From: Kmv34 sp964524965
GTDB lineage: Bacteria > Aerophobota > Aerophobia > Aerophobales > B3-G15
Length of the DNA: 9,546 nt
Direction: 5' to 3'
NCBI GenBank assembly: GCA_964524965.1
Contig: CAZGDY010000066.1
Location: forward strand, 1 to 9,546
Numbering within the stretch: the stretch's first letter is position 1; every line of letters begins with the position of its first letter. The notes under the pieces were generated by a model. The model was not told where the DNA came from, ran no database searches, and saw nothing but the letters and a program-made list of their open reading frames with translations. Shown piece after piece: positions 1-6,858 of the stretch. A program made the position numbers and the translations under genes.

Positions 1-172
1 CTCCCTCTTCTATCATCTTTTCTACTTGTTTTAAGATATTTTTTTCTGTCTGGTATTTTCCTCCGTCATAAAAGGAATTCGGGGTGAGATTTAAAATACC
101 CATTACAGCAATTTTTTTTGTTAAATCTATGCTGGTGTGGGAAAAATTTAAAACAAAATTCGATGTCTGCAA
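1..172 (-). CDS. folP: Dihydropteroate synthase, N-terminal part (cut by left edge)
   Basis: DHPS condenses p-aminobenzoate with the pterin diphosphate in folate synthesis and is the target of sulfonamides. Only 57 codons are in view. They contain the family's N-terminal signature MGILNLTPNSFYDGGKY (residues 24-40), with the metal-binding Asn of GILN kept and Asn where most members have Asp (TPDSF). The start is taken as TTG at 172: a TGA lies two codons upstream in frame, AGGAG sits 9 nt before the TTG, and the segment before the signature (NFVLNFSH) has the usual length and look. The ATG at 103, which is the M of the signature itself, would remove the first strand. The gene follows ftsH after 34 nt, a pairing common in bacteria, and is probably in the same operon. 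Identity is good; completeness cannot be judged. Confidence 0.88.
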   Translation of the reverse strand, partial: MQTSNFVLNFSHTSIDLTKKIAVMGILNLTPNSFYDGGKYQTEKNILKQVEKMIEEG

Positions 173-181
173 ATATCAAAA

Positions 182-186
182 CTCCT
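182..186 (-). promoter_or_regulatory. Ribosome binding site that decides the TTG start of folP
   Basis: AGGAG on the minus strand, 9 nt before TTG at 172 and just after the ftsH stop. No other start codon in this frame lies between it and the in-frame TGA, so it selects the TTG. Confidence 0.65.
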
Positions 187-206
187 GCTAAAAATAAACG
201 TTTTTC

Positions 207-2359
207 TCAACTTATAGCTTTCCCCTCCAAAGGGGGCTCAGGTACTATATTCTTTATTTTCTCTCTTACTACTTTTCTTTTTGTCTTTGGTTCAGAAGTT
301 TTCTGGGGAATAATTTTTTTCTGTGTATCATCAACGGTTACTTTGGTCTTCAAAATTTCTTTAATATCACTTTCTTCGAGAACTTCCTTTTTCTCCAACG
401 CTCCTGCAAGTTCAATGAGCTTGTTTTTATTTTTCTCCAAAATATTATGGGCTTCACGATAAGCCTCATCTACTAAATTGCTAATTTCTTTATCTACCTC
501 ATAGGCCAGTTCTTCACTGTAATTTCTTTCTTTTAAAAGATCACGCCCAAGAAAAACCTCTTCACCTCCACCGTGCAAAGCTACGGGACCAAGTTTCTCA
601 CTCATCCCATATTCAGTTACCATCTTTCTCGCGATGTGAGTAGCCTTAGATAAATCATTCTGAGCGCCTGTGCTTACTTCATCGAAGATAAGCTTTTCAC
701 TGGCTCTCCCCGCAAGAAGAACAGTTATTTTATCCATCAATTCAGACCTAGTAGCTAAATATTTATCTTCAATAGGAAGTTGTAGTGTATAACCAAGTGC
801 AGCTGAGCCCCGCGGAATTATAGAGACTTTATGGATAGGATCAGCATTGGGTAAAAGATTGCCTACGAGAGCATGGCCACTTTCATGATAGGCAACAATC
901 TTTTTCTCTTTATCTCTCATTACCCTTGATCTCTTCTCTGGCCCTGCGATAACTCTTTCTATAGACTCCTCCAGCTCATCCATTTCCACTTTATTTTTAT
1001 TACGTCTGGCGGATAAAAGAGCAGCTTCGTTAACTAAATTTTCCAGGTCAGACCCTACAAAACCCGGGGTCCTACGAGCTAAAACTTTTACATCAACATT
1101 TGCACCAATAGGTTTGTTTCGCATATGGAGCTGAATTATCTTTTCTCTTTCCTTAATATCTGGAATATTAATGGTTATTCTTCTATCAAATCTACCTGCT
1201 CTAAGTAAAGCTGTATCAAGAACGTCAGGACGATTAGTAGCACCTACAACGATAATTCCCTCTCGGGGAGAAAACCCATCCAGCTCAACTAAGAGTTGAT
1301 TCAGAGTTTGCTCTTTTTCATCGTGCCCTCCTCCTATTCCTGCAAACCTTTGTCGACCAACTGCATCCAGCTCATCTATAAATATTATGCAGGGAGCATT
1401 TCTTTTACCCTGGTCAAAAAGGTCTCTAACTCTTGCTGCTCCCACTCCAACGAACATTTCCACAAAGTCAGAACCGCTTATACTAAAAAAGGGCACTTCC
1501 GCCTCTCCGGCTACAGCCCTAGCTAAAAGAGTTTTGCCGCAACCTGGTGGCCCAACTAAAAGTATTCCTTTTGGAATCTTAGCTCCCAATTTTTGAAATT
1601 TTTGGGGATTTTTCAAAAATTCTATTACCTCTTCTAATTCTTCTTTAGCCTCTTCTGCTCCAGCCACATCCTTGAAAGTAGTCTTATTTTTATCTTTAGA
1701 AGCTACTTTTGCTTTACTTTTTCCAAATGAAAGTGCTTTATTTCCTGTAGTCCGCATTTGACGAAATATCCAGAACCAGATACCTATAAAAATAATTATT
1801 GGTAATATCCCTCCTAATAAATTCATCCACCATCCTTCCGTTTCTGGAACTACCTGTATTTCCACATTATTATTTCTTAGCACATTGATAAGTTCAGGAT
1901 CATCGGGAATATAGGTGGTAATGGTTGCCCCCCCAACTTCCCCATTAATGAACCTACCTTTAATAATAACCTTCTCTATTTGTCCGCTTTCAACCATTTT
2001 GATAAACTGGCTATAAATTATCTCTTGTTCCTGCGGCCCAGAACCTACCCTTATAAAATTAAAAATTGAGATAACCACAAGAAACACTATAATAAGCAGA
2101 AAAAGGTTCCTACCAAGTTTATTCCTTAGCGGAGAGGGAGATCCTTTTTGAGGAGATCCTTTTTGAGGAGATCCTTTTTTTTGACTCTTTTNNNNNNNNN
2201 NNNNNNNNNNNNNNNNNNNNNNNNNNNNNNNNNNNNNNNNNNNNNNNNNNNNNNNNNNNNNNNNNNNNNNNNNNNNNNNNNNNNNNNNNNNGGAGATCCT
2301 TTTTGAGGAGATCCTTTTTGAGGAGATCCTTTTTTTTGACTCTTTTCTTTATTATTCAT
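207..2359 (-). CDS. ftsH: ATP-dependent zinc metalloprotease FtsH (5' end interrupted by an assembly gap)
   Basis: FtsH is a hexameric inner-membrane AAA+ protease that degrades membrane and regulatory proteins. The frame runs upstream past a GTG at 2087, which lies inside the first membrane segment, to the gap. The ATG at 2359 continues it on the other side. Collapsing the duplicated gap flanks gives 665 residues, used here. In order: cytoplasmic (GSPQK)n tail; membrane segment about 33-51; periplasmic domain; second segment about 124-147; Walker A GPPGCGKT at 218-225; pore MFVG at 250-253; Walker B IIFIDEL at 273-279; second region of homology at about 321-342 with arginines kept; zinc motif HESGH at 440-444 and third ligand D517 in TGAQNDL. 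The basic C-terminal tail is long. The usual RPGRFD reads RAGRFD. The gene ends 34 nt before folP. A small hairpin near the end (222-235) has no T-run and is not a terminator. Confidence 0.93.
2137..2191 (-). repeat. 55-bp copy on the left of the gap, with three GSPQK-type units
   Basis: These 55 bp are identical to 2292-2346 on the other side of the gap. On the minus strand they encode KSQKKGSP, then QKGSP twice, i.e. a 15-bp unit (CAAAAAGGATCTCCT) with one 18-bp variant. The reading phase is the same in both copies relative to ftsH. Confidence 0.95.
2192..2291. other. Assembly gap of 100 Ns
   Basis: Exactly 100 Ns, the conventional size for a gap of unknown length. It lies in the 5' coding part of ftsH. 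The frames on its two sides do not join if the 100 Ns are taken literally, so the drawn length is not biological. Confidence 0.97.
2292..2346 (-). repeat. 55-bp copy on the right of the gap, with three GSPQK-type units
   Basis: Identical over 55 bp to 2137-2191, directly abutting the Ns. It encodes the same KSQKKGSP(QKGSP)2 segment a few codons after the ftsH ATG at 2359. It is either the same locus assembled twice or a genuine duplication across the gap. Confidence 0.95.
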
Positions 2360-2376
2360 TTAAATTTTCCACTTTT

Positions 2377-2404
2377 ATTTTAGTAAAAGTAAGAGAAAAT
2401 GCAA
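2377..2404 (-). promoter_or_regulatory. Possible weak promoter upstream of ftsH
   Basis: In the 87-nt gap before ftsH, TTGCAT (2399-2404) and TAAAAT (2377-2382) are 16 nt apart on the minus strand. The start site would fall only about 11 nt before the ATG, leaving a very short leader. It could give ftsH expression independent of eno, but AT-rich DNA yields such matches by chance. Confidence 0.25.
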
Positions 2405-2446
2405 CTGTGGAAAGCATAATGTCTACCAGAAGAAACTTCAAAAATA

Positions 2447-3526
2447 TTACTTAAGTTTTTCTATTACTGCATCGCCCATTTCCCGAGTTCCTACTGCAGC
2501 AGGATCGTTGGGAGAAGGTTTAAAATCATAAGTTACCATTTTCCCTTCTTTAATTACTTTTGCTAAAGCTTTTTCTAATCTATTAGCTGCATCTATTTCA
2601 TTCAAATGGTAAAGCATTAAAACTGCGGATAAGATCATTCCAGCAGGATTCACCTTGTTCATCCCCTTATATTTGGGAGCACTCCCATGAGTAGGTTCAA
2701 AAACAGCACATTCATCACCAATATTTGCTCCGGGAGCAACCCCTAATCCTCCAACTAAGCCAGCGCACAAATCAGAAACTATATCTCCATATAAGTTAGG
2801 AAGCACAAGTACATCGTAGTGCTGAGGTTTTTGTACTAATTGCATACACATATTATCTATTATTTTATCGTCAAACTCAACTTTTTCCCGATAAAGCTGT
2901 GCTACTTCTCTTGCTACAGTTAAGAAAAGTCCATCGCTGAATTTCATTATATTAGCTTTATGCACACAGGTCACTTTTTTTCGATTATTTGCAAGAGCGT
3001 ATTCAAAAGCGGCCTTTACTATTTTCCTAGTTGCCTCAATTGAGATAGGTTTAATGCTTATGCCTGAGCTCTGGCTAATTTTTTCACCTTTTGTCTTGTA
3101 CACAAAATCTATAAATTTTTTTGTGTCCTCTTTCCCTTGTTCAAACTCAATTCCGGCATATAGATCCTCCGTATTCTCTCTAACCACTACAATATCTACC
3201 TGGGAAAAATTACTTTTTACTCCTGGATACAACTTATAGGGCCTAAGACACATATAAAGATTTAGTATTTTCCTCAAAGCAACGTTTACGCTTCTGAATC
3301 CTTCTCCTATCGGAGTAGTCACAGGTCCTTTCCAGGCTACTTTGTTTTTTCGGATGGACTCAATTACTTCTTGGGGAAAAGGAGTACCATATTTTTCTAT
3401 TGCTGGTTTTCCAGCCTCAACTACATCCCAGCATATTTTTACTCCTGTAGCCTCCACACACTTTCGGGAAACTTCGGTTATCTCTGGTCCTATACCATCT
3501 CCTGGAATTAAAGTAACTTTATGCAT
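2447..3526 (-). CDS. Isocitrate dehydrogenase (short form; cofactor uncertain, NADP features)
   Basis: A 359-residue beta-decarboxylating dehydrogenase that should oxidise isocitrate to 2-oxoglutarate and CO2 in the TCA cycle. Isocitrate-binding residues match the E. coli enzyme: S79, N81 and R85 in SVNVALRK, R95, R116 and Y123 in RENTEDLYAG, K190 from the partner subunit, and D224, D248 and D252 for metal. The SxNxxxR motif argues against isopropylmalate or homoisocitrate dehydrogenase. At the coenzyme site, HGSAPKYKGMNKVNP keeps K285, Y286 and V292, and Y333 follows. These correspond to NADP-selecting K344, Y345, V351 and Y391 of E. coli; only R395 is replaced (P337). Short forms of this size are often annotated as NAD-dependent, so specificity is open. 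The ATG overlaps the eno stop by 8 nt (ATGCATAA) with no strong ribosome binding site, suggesting coupling. Confidence 0.9.
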   Translation of the reverse strand: MHKVTLIPGDGIGPEITEVSRKCVEATGVKICWDVVEAGKPAIEKYGTPFPQEVIESIRKNKVAWKGPVTTPIGEGFRSVNVALRKILNLYMCLRPYKLYPGVKSNFSQVDIVVVRENTEDLYAGIEFEQGKEDTKKFIDFVYKTKGEKISQSSGISIKPISIEATRKIVKAAFEYALANNRKKVTCVHKANIMKFSDGLFLTVAREVAQLYREKVEFDDKIIDNMCMQLVQKPQHYDVLVLPNLYGDIVSDLCAGLVGGLGVAPGANIGDECAVFEPTHGSAPKYKGMNKVNPAGMILSAVLMLYHLNEIDAANRLEKALAKVIKEGKMVTYDFKPSPNDPAAVGTREMGDAVIEKLK

Positions 3527-4802
3527 AATTTCTTAACATCTTTCCCCCATAAAGGGCAGTATTTCCCAGCTCTTCCTCTATCCGTAAGAGCTGGTTATAT
3601 TTAGCTGTTCTTTCACCTCGGGAGCAAGAACCAGCTTTAATCTGACCAGTACCAAGGGCCACTGCTAAATCAGCTATCGTAGTATCCTCAGTTTCTCCTG
3701 AACGATGAGAAATAACAGCAGTATAACCACTATCTTTGGCCATTTTTACGGCCTCGATAGTTTCAGTTAAAGTTCCAATTTGATTAAGTTTAATTAAAAT
3801 TGAATTAGCAATACCCAACTGAATTCCTCGTTTTAGTCTTTTTGTATTAGTAACAAAAAGATCATCTCCTACTAATTGAATTTTTTTTCCTAATCGTTCT
3901 GTAAGAATTTTCCATCCTTCCCAATCATCTTCAGCTAATCCATCCTCTATGCTTATTATAGGAAATTCTTTTACTAATTTCTCATAAAAATCAATCATTT
4001 CTTCTGAAGATAGCTCTTTTTTCTCTTCGGACAGCAATATGTATTTTCCATCTTTATAAAAGCTGCTAGCCGCTGGATCCAGAGCTATAGTTATTTCTTT
4101 ACCCGCCTTATATCCTGCCAGTTTAATCGCCTCTACTAATAACTCAAGTGCCTCTCTATTGGAAAAAAGATTTGGTGCAAAACCACCTTCATCCCCAACC
4201 GCAGTACTATATTTTTTTTCTCTAAGTACTTTTTTTAAAGTATGAAAAGTTTCCGTTGACCACCTTAAGGCTTCAGTAAATGTAGGTGCTCCTACGGGCA
4301 TTATCATAAATTCCTGTAAGTCTACGTTATTATCAGCATGCTCTCCCCCATTTAAAACATTCATCATGGGAACAGGCAACACTCTAACTTGAGATCCTCC
4401 TATGTACCTATAAAGAGGAATTCCCAAAAATTTTGCTGCAACTTTTGCAACAGCTAAAGATACCCCCAATATGGCATTAGCTCCAAGATTTCCCTTGTTC
4501 TCCGTACCATCGAGTTTTATCATTATATAATCGATCTCGCTTTGCTGGAGAATATCCTTACTTTTTAACTTGGGAGCAATTATTTGATTAACATTTTCAA
4601 CAGCCTGTAAAACACCTTTCCCCATCCACTCATCTTTCCCATCTCTCAATTCAACAGCCTCATGTTCTCCTGTAGATGCTCCCGAAGGAACAGCAGCTCT
4701 TCCCCAAAAACCATTTTCTAACAATACATCGCACTCTAGGGTAGGATTACCACGTGAGTCAAATATTTGTCGTGCTTTGATGCTCGATATACGAGATTGC
4801 AT
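3519..4802 (-). CDS. eno: Enolase (phosphopyruvate hydratase)
   Basis: Enolase interconverts 2-phosphoglycerate and phosphoenolpyruvate in glycolysis and gluconeogenesis, in the cytoplasm with Mg2+. The 427-residue length is normal. The N-terminal domain has ARQIFDSRGNPT (10-21) and the mobile loop PSGASTGEHEA (39-49). In the barrel, E164 lies in LQEF, the catalytic acid/base pair is E205 (GDEGGFAP) and K338 (LIKLNQIGT), and the metal ligands are D242, E286 and D313. The signature SHRSGETED is at 365-373. All key residues are intact. It is the first gene behind the promoter at 4845-4873 and has an excellent ribosome binding site. Its last codons overlap the start of the isocitrate dehydrogenase gene by 8 nt, so the two are likely co-translated. 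Confidence 0.98.
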   Translation of the reverse strand: MQSRISSIKARQIFDSRGNPTLECDVLLENGFWGRAAVPSGASTGEHEAVELRDGKDEWMGKGVLQAVENVNQIIAPKLKSKDILQQSEIDYIMIKLDGTENKGNLGANAILGVSLAVAKVAAKFLGIPLYRYIGGSQVRVLPVPMMNVLNGGEHADNNVDLQEFMIMPVGAPTFTEALRWSTETFHTLKKVLREKKYSTAVGDEGGFAPNLFSNREALELLVEAIKLAGYKAGKEITIALDPAASSFYKDGKYILLSEEKKELSSEEMIDFYEKLVKEFPIISIEDGLAEDDWEGWKILTERLGKKIQLVGDDLFVTNTKRLKRGIQLGIANSILIKLNQIGTLTETIEAVKMAKDSGYTAVISHRSGETEDTTIADLAVALGTGQIKAGSCSRGERTAKYNQLLRIEEELGNTALYGGKMLRNYA

Positions 4803-4807
4803 AACTT

Positions 4808-4813
4808 CCTCCT
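4808..4813 (-). promoter_or_regulatory. Strong ribosome binding site of eno
   Basis: A full AGGAGG lies 5 nt before the eno ATG at 4802. It is the strongest Shine-Dalgarno match in the window, consistent with high expression of a glycolytic enzyme. Confidence 0.85.
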
Positions 4814-4844
4814 CACAAATTCAACTAATTTCCCAAACAAGCTA

Positions 4845-4873
4845 ATTATAAATATCTTATTTTAAAAAAACAA
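4845..4873 (-). promoter_or_regulatory. Sigma-70-type promoter for the eno operon
   Basis: On the minus strand, TTGTTT (4868-4873) and a perfect TATAAT (4845-4850) are separated by exactly 17 nt. Transcription would begin near 4838, giving a leader of about 35 nt that contains the eno ribosome binding site. The -35 box matches consensus in three of six bases. The position in the only long intergenic gap supports the call; chance matches are possible in such AT-rich DNA. Confidence 0.6.
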
Positions 4874-5107
4874 TTGGAAACTTTTTCTTTAATAGCCCCT
4901 CATTTTTATCCCTTTTCAGATTTTTTTGGGGAAATCTCTGAAAAATATCTTTTAGTAATCTCACCTGCCGCCGAGAAAGTTAAAAAATACCTTGAAAAAA
5001 ATAACAAATAAATTTTTTAAAACTCTCTCATAAAATTTTTGGCATTGTTCTTAGGAAAAACACACTCGGTAAGTTAAGTTAAGAGAATTCTTTGAAAAAC
5101 TGAAAAT

Positions 5108-5476
5108 CTATTCAGCTTTTTCTATAAGAACCTGGTCCCCATCTTTTACCGTTTTGAAAGCTTCCAGGTCACCCTCAACCTTTCCAAGAAGAATTACCTC
5201 GCTAGCTGGGCGTATTTCAGTTTCTGTACTCGCCGGAGTAAGACCAAAAAAAATACAAAAAGCATCAGGTGGACAAAAAGCAATATCACCCTTTTCCACT
5301 ACTTCTTTAGTTTCGCCAGACACAGTTTTTACCGAAATAGAAAAATAAATCTCATCGCCCCAGCGATTAGCCTTAGCCTTTACGGGTAACACCTCCCAAA
5401 CAGAATTAACCATAGCAGAGGTATTTAATTTAGCTTCTCTTTTAATTCCCTTTACCGAAATCTTTATCTTTTTCAC
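5108..5476 (-). CDS. Cyclophilin-like fold protein (TM1367/DUF369-type)
   Basis: This 122-residue protein matches a small single-domain family with a cyclophilin-like beta-barrel. Visible landmarks are LNTSAMVNSVWEVLP (17-31), RWGDEIYF (38-45), KGDIAFCPP (62-70), CIFFGLTPAS (74-83) and EIRPASEVILLGKV (87-100). It has no signal peptide, so it should be cytoplasmic. The fold resembles peptidyl-prolyl isomerases, but activity is not established for the family and I assign none. It begins at GTG, sharing GTGA with the purE stop, and AGGGAG lies 5-6 nt upstream inside the end of purE, so it is probably translated with purE. That position suggests, without proving, a link to purine metabolism or to purE expression. 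It ends at TAG with no clear terminator and closes this gene run. Confidence 0.8.
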   Translation of the reverse strand: MKKIKISVKGIKREAKLNTSAMVNSVWEVLPVKAKANRWGDEIYFSISVKTVSGETKEVVEKGDIAFCPPDAFCIFFGLTPASTETEIRPASEVILLGKVEGDLEAFKTVKDGDQVLIEKAE

Positions 5477-5934
5477 TGCCGCTCCCTTTCTCTATAGTTC
5501 TTAAGTTTTTTTTTAATAGCTTCATCTAAAAGCGAAATTATCTGAACAGCAAAAATCCCGGCATTAAAAGCTCCCCATTTATCTAAAGCCATGCATCCAA
5601 CAGGTATTCCGGGCGGCATTTGAACTATAGAATAAAGTGCGTCTATTCCTTGTAAAGCTGATGTGGCAAGAGGAACTCCTATAACTGGCAAATTAGTATA
5701 GGCCGCAATTACTCCTGCTAAATGAGCAGCTCCTCCGGCTCCAGCAACAACTACTTTTATTCCTTTTTCTTCTAATCCTTTAGCAAAAAGAGCTGTTTTT
5801 TCAGGCATACGATGAGCAGATAAAACCCTCACTTCGTATTTTATATCAAATATCTTTAAGGCTTCGATACATCTTTGCATTATTGGGCGATCAGACTCAC
5901 TACCCATAACCACACTTATTAAAGGGGATGACAT
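5473..5934 (-). CDS. purE: N5-carboxyaminoimidazole ribonucleotide mutase (PurE, class I)
   Basis: PurE converts N5-CAIR to CAIR in de novo purine synthesis. The 153-residue product has the family landmarks: GSESD at 11-15, the SAHRMP segment with the catalytic-type His at 41, the AGAGGAAHL loop at 64-72, and the QMPPGIPVG segment from 105. SAHR rather than SAHK points to class I, which usually works with the synthetase PurK; purK is not in the window. The start is the ATG at 5934, preceded at 6 nt by AAGGAG. A TTG at 5955 in the same frame would add seven residues and overlap hisG, and has no comparable site. purE lies 10 nt after hisG, and its stop overlaps the next start as GTGA, indicating translational coupling. 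Confidence 0.95.
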   Translation of the reverse strand: MSSPLISVVMGSESDRPIMQRCIEALKIFDIKYEVRVLSAHRMPEKTALFAKGLEEKGIKVVVAGAGGAAHLAGVIAAYTNLPVIGVPLATSALQGIDALYSIVQMPPGIPVGCMALDKWGAFNAGIFAVQIISLLDEAIKKKLKNYRERERQ

Positions 5935-5940
5935 ATCAAA

Positions 5941-5946
5941 CTCCTT
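5941..5946 (-). promoter_or_regulatory. Ribosome binding site that decides the purE start
   Basis: AAGGAG on the minus strand, 6 nt before the ATG at 5934. It overlaps the hisG stop codon (TAAGGAG), so purE is probably loaded as hisG translation ends. It rules against the upstream TTG at 5955, which would place this site inside the coding region. Confidence 0.8.
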
Positions 5947-6817
5947 AATATACAACCTTATTTAACGGATACTCAACTATCCCTTCTGCTCCTACACTTT
6001 TTAACTTGGGAATAAGATCTCTTGCCTGCAGTTCATCAAGTACAGTGTCTACAGCCCACCAACTCTTTTCTGATAGGTGAGAAACGGTCGGCCTGCGCAA
6101 AGCAGGCAAAAGGTTTAAAACTTTTGGTAAATTCTCATCCGATATATTTAACTTCAATCCCACTATCCCGAGTCCATTCACTGCTCCTTCAAGTAAAATG
6201 CTTAAACTCTCTATTTTTTCTCTTTTCCACGAATTTTTCCATGATGAGAAATTGGCAATTAACCAAGTAGATGACTCAATAACAGTATCTATTATGCGAA
6301 GATTATTTGCCTTAAGAGACCTTCCTGTCTCTGTAAGCTCAACTATAGCATCTACAAGGTGAGGCGGCTTAACTTCTGTAGCACCCCAAGAAAATTCTAC
6401 TTCAGCTTCAACTTTTTTTCCCTCAAGATACCTTTTAGTCACTTCCACCAATTCAGTAGCTATTCTTTTTCCTTGCAGGTCCTGTACTCTTTTTACGGGA
6501 GAATCTAAAGGAACTGCCACTACCCACCTTATTTTACCTCGACCTCTTTTTGAATAAGAAAGCTCTTTTATTTTTTTAACCCTTATTCCTCTTTCCATTA
6601 TCCAGTCATGCCCGGCAAGACCTGCATCAAGAACACCTTTCCCCACATAAAGAGGAATTTCTTGAGTGCGGATGAGCATAAGTTCAATTTCTTTATCATC
6701 CATAGACAAATTATAAGTTCTTTCCGTTGTTTCAATCGTGTATCCTGCTCGATGAAAAAGTTCAATGCTCATCTTCTCAAGACTACCCTTAGGTAAACCA
6801 AATTTTATCCTTTCCAT
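5945..6817 (-). CDS. hisG: ATP phosphoribosyltransferase, long form
   Basis: HisG joins ATP and PRPP to give phosphoribosyl-ATP, the first and feedback-regulated step of histidine synthesis, in the cytoplasm. At 290 residues this is the long form with its own regulatory domain, which does not need HisZ. The N-terminal GLPKGSL is at 7-13. The first catalytic lobe contains LIRTQEIPLYVGKGVLDAGLAG (two stretches, 48-57 and 58-69). The PRPP-binding part is at about 149-171, with DAIVELTETG and SLKANNL. The C-terminal regulatory domain includes LPALRRPTVS (237-246) and ends in GAEGIVEYPLNKVV. The ATG at 6817 has AAGGA 9 nt upstream. The gene follows the secretin stop after 41 nt and precedes purE by 10 nt. 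No other his gene is in view. Histidine and purine synthesis share PRPP and AICAR, which makes the purE neighbour sensible. Confidence 0.95.
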   Translation of the reverse strand: MERIKFGLPKGSLEKMSIELFHRAGYTIETTERTYNLSMDDKEIELMLIRTQEIPLYVGKGVLDAGLAGHDWIMERGIRVKKIKELSYSKRGRGKIRWVVAVPLDSPVKRVQDLQGKRIATELVEVTKRYLEGKKVEAEVEFSWGATEVKPPHLVDAIVELTETGRSLKANNLRIIDTVIESSTWLIANFSSWKNSWKREKIESLSILLEGAVNGLGIVGLKLNISDENLPKVLNLLPALRRPTVSHLSEKSWWAVDTVLDELQARDLIPKLKSVGAEGIVEYPLNKVVY

Positions 6818-6858
6818 AGCATTATTTCCTTATTTATATTCACAACTTTAATTTATCT

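Larger units (their letters stand above)
4803..5107. other. 305-nt intergenic region holding the eno promoter
   Basis: This very AT-rich gap separates the cyclophilin-like gene from eno and is the longest non-coding stretch in the window. It contains the promoter and ribosome binding site described separately, and a short 5-bp tandem repeat (TTAAG-type, about 5069-5083). It also contains one plus-strand open stretch without an ATG (4829-5011). I see no tRNA, riboswitch-like conserved core, or G+C-rich hairpin followed by a T-run. Confidence 0.7.

Noticed and set aside
222..236. Terminator hairpin near the end of ftsH
   Set aside because: The stem is only 5 bp, lies within coding sequence and is not followed by a T-run; folP follows closely with its own ribosome binding site.
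118..462. Plus-strand frames such as 118-462, 1296-1526, 6022-6270 and 7549-7851
   Set aside because: They lie opposite strongly supported minus-strand genes and their translations show no recognisable motif or ribosome binding site.
207..2087. FtsH starting at the GTG at 2087
   Set aside because: That codon lies inside the first membrane segment. The frame continues upstream without a stop through a hydrophobic stretch, a basic region and the GSPQK tail.
2137..2346. A short CRISPR-like array around the gap
   Set aside because: The 15-bp units are contiguous, with no unique spacers, and are translated in frame with ftsH.
2126..2359. A separate small low-complexity Gly/Ser/Pro/Lys gene spanning the Ns
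   Set aside because: It exists only because the 100-N gap shifts the frame. Both flanks read in phase with ftsH once the duplicated 55 bp is collapsed.
2447..3526. 3-isopropylmalate or homoisocitrate dehydrogenase instead of isocitrate dehydrogenase
   Set aside because: The SVNVALRK segment has the Ser-x-Asn-x-x-x-Arg isocitrate-binding pattern, and no leucine or lysine synthesis genes are nearby.
5935..5955. purE starting at TTG 5955
   Set aside because: It overlaps hisG, and the good AAGGAG site would then lie inside the coding region; the ATG at 5934 fits that site.
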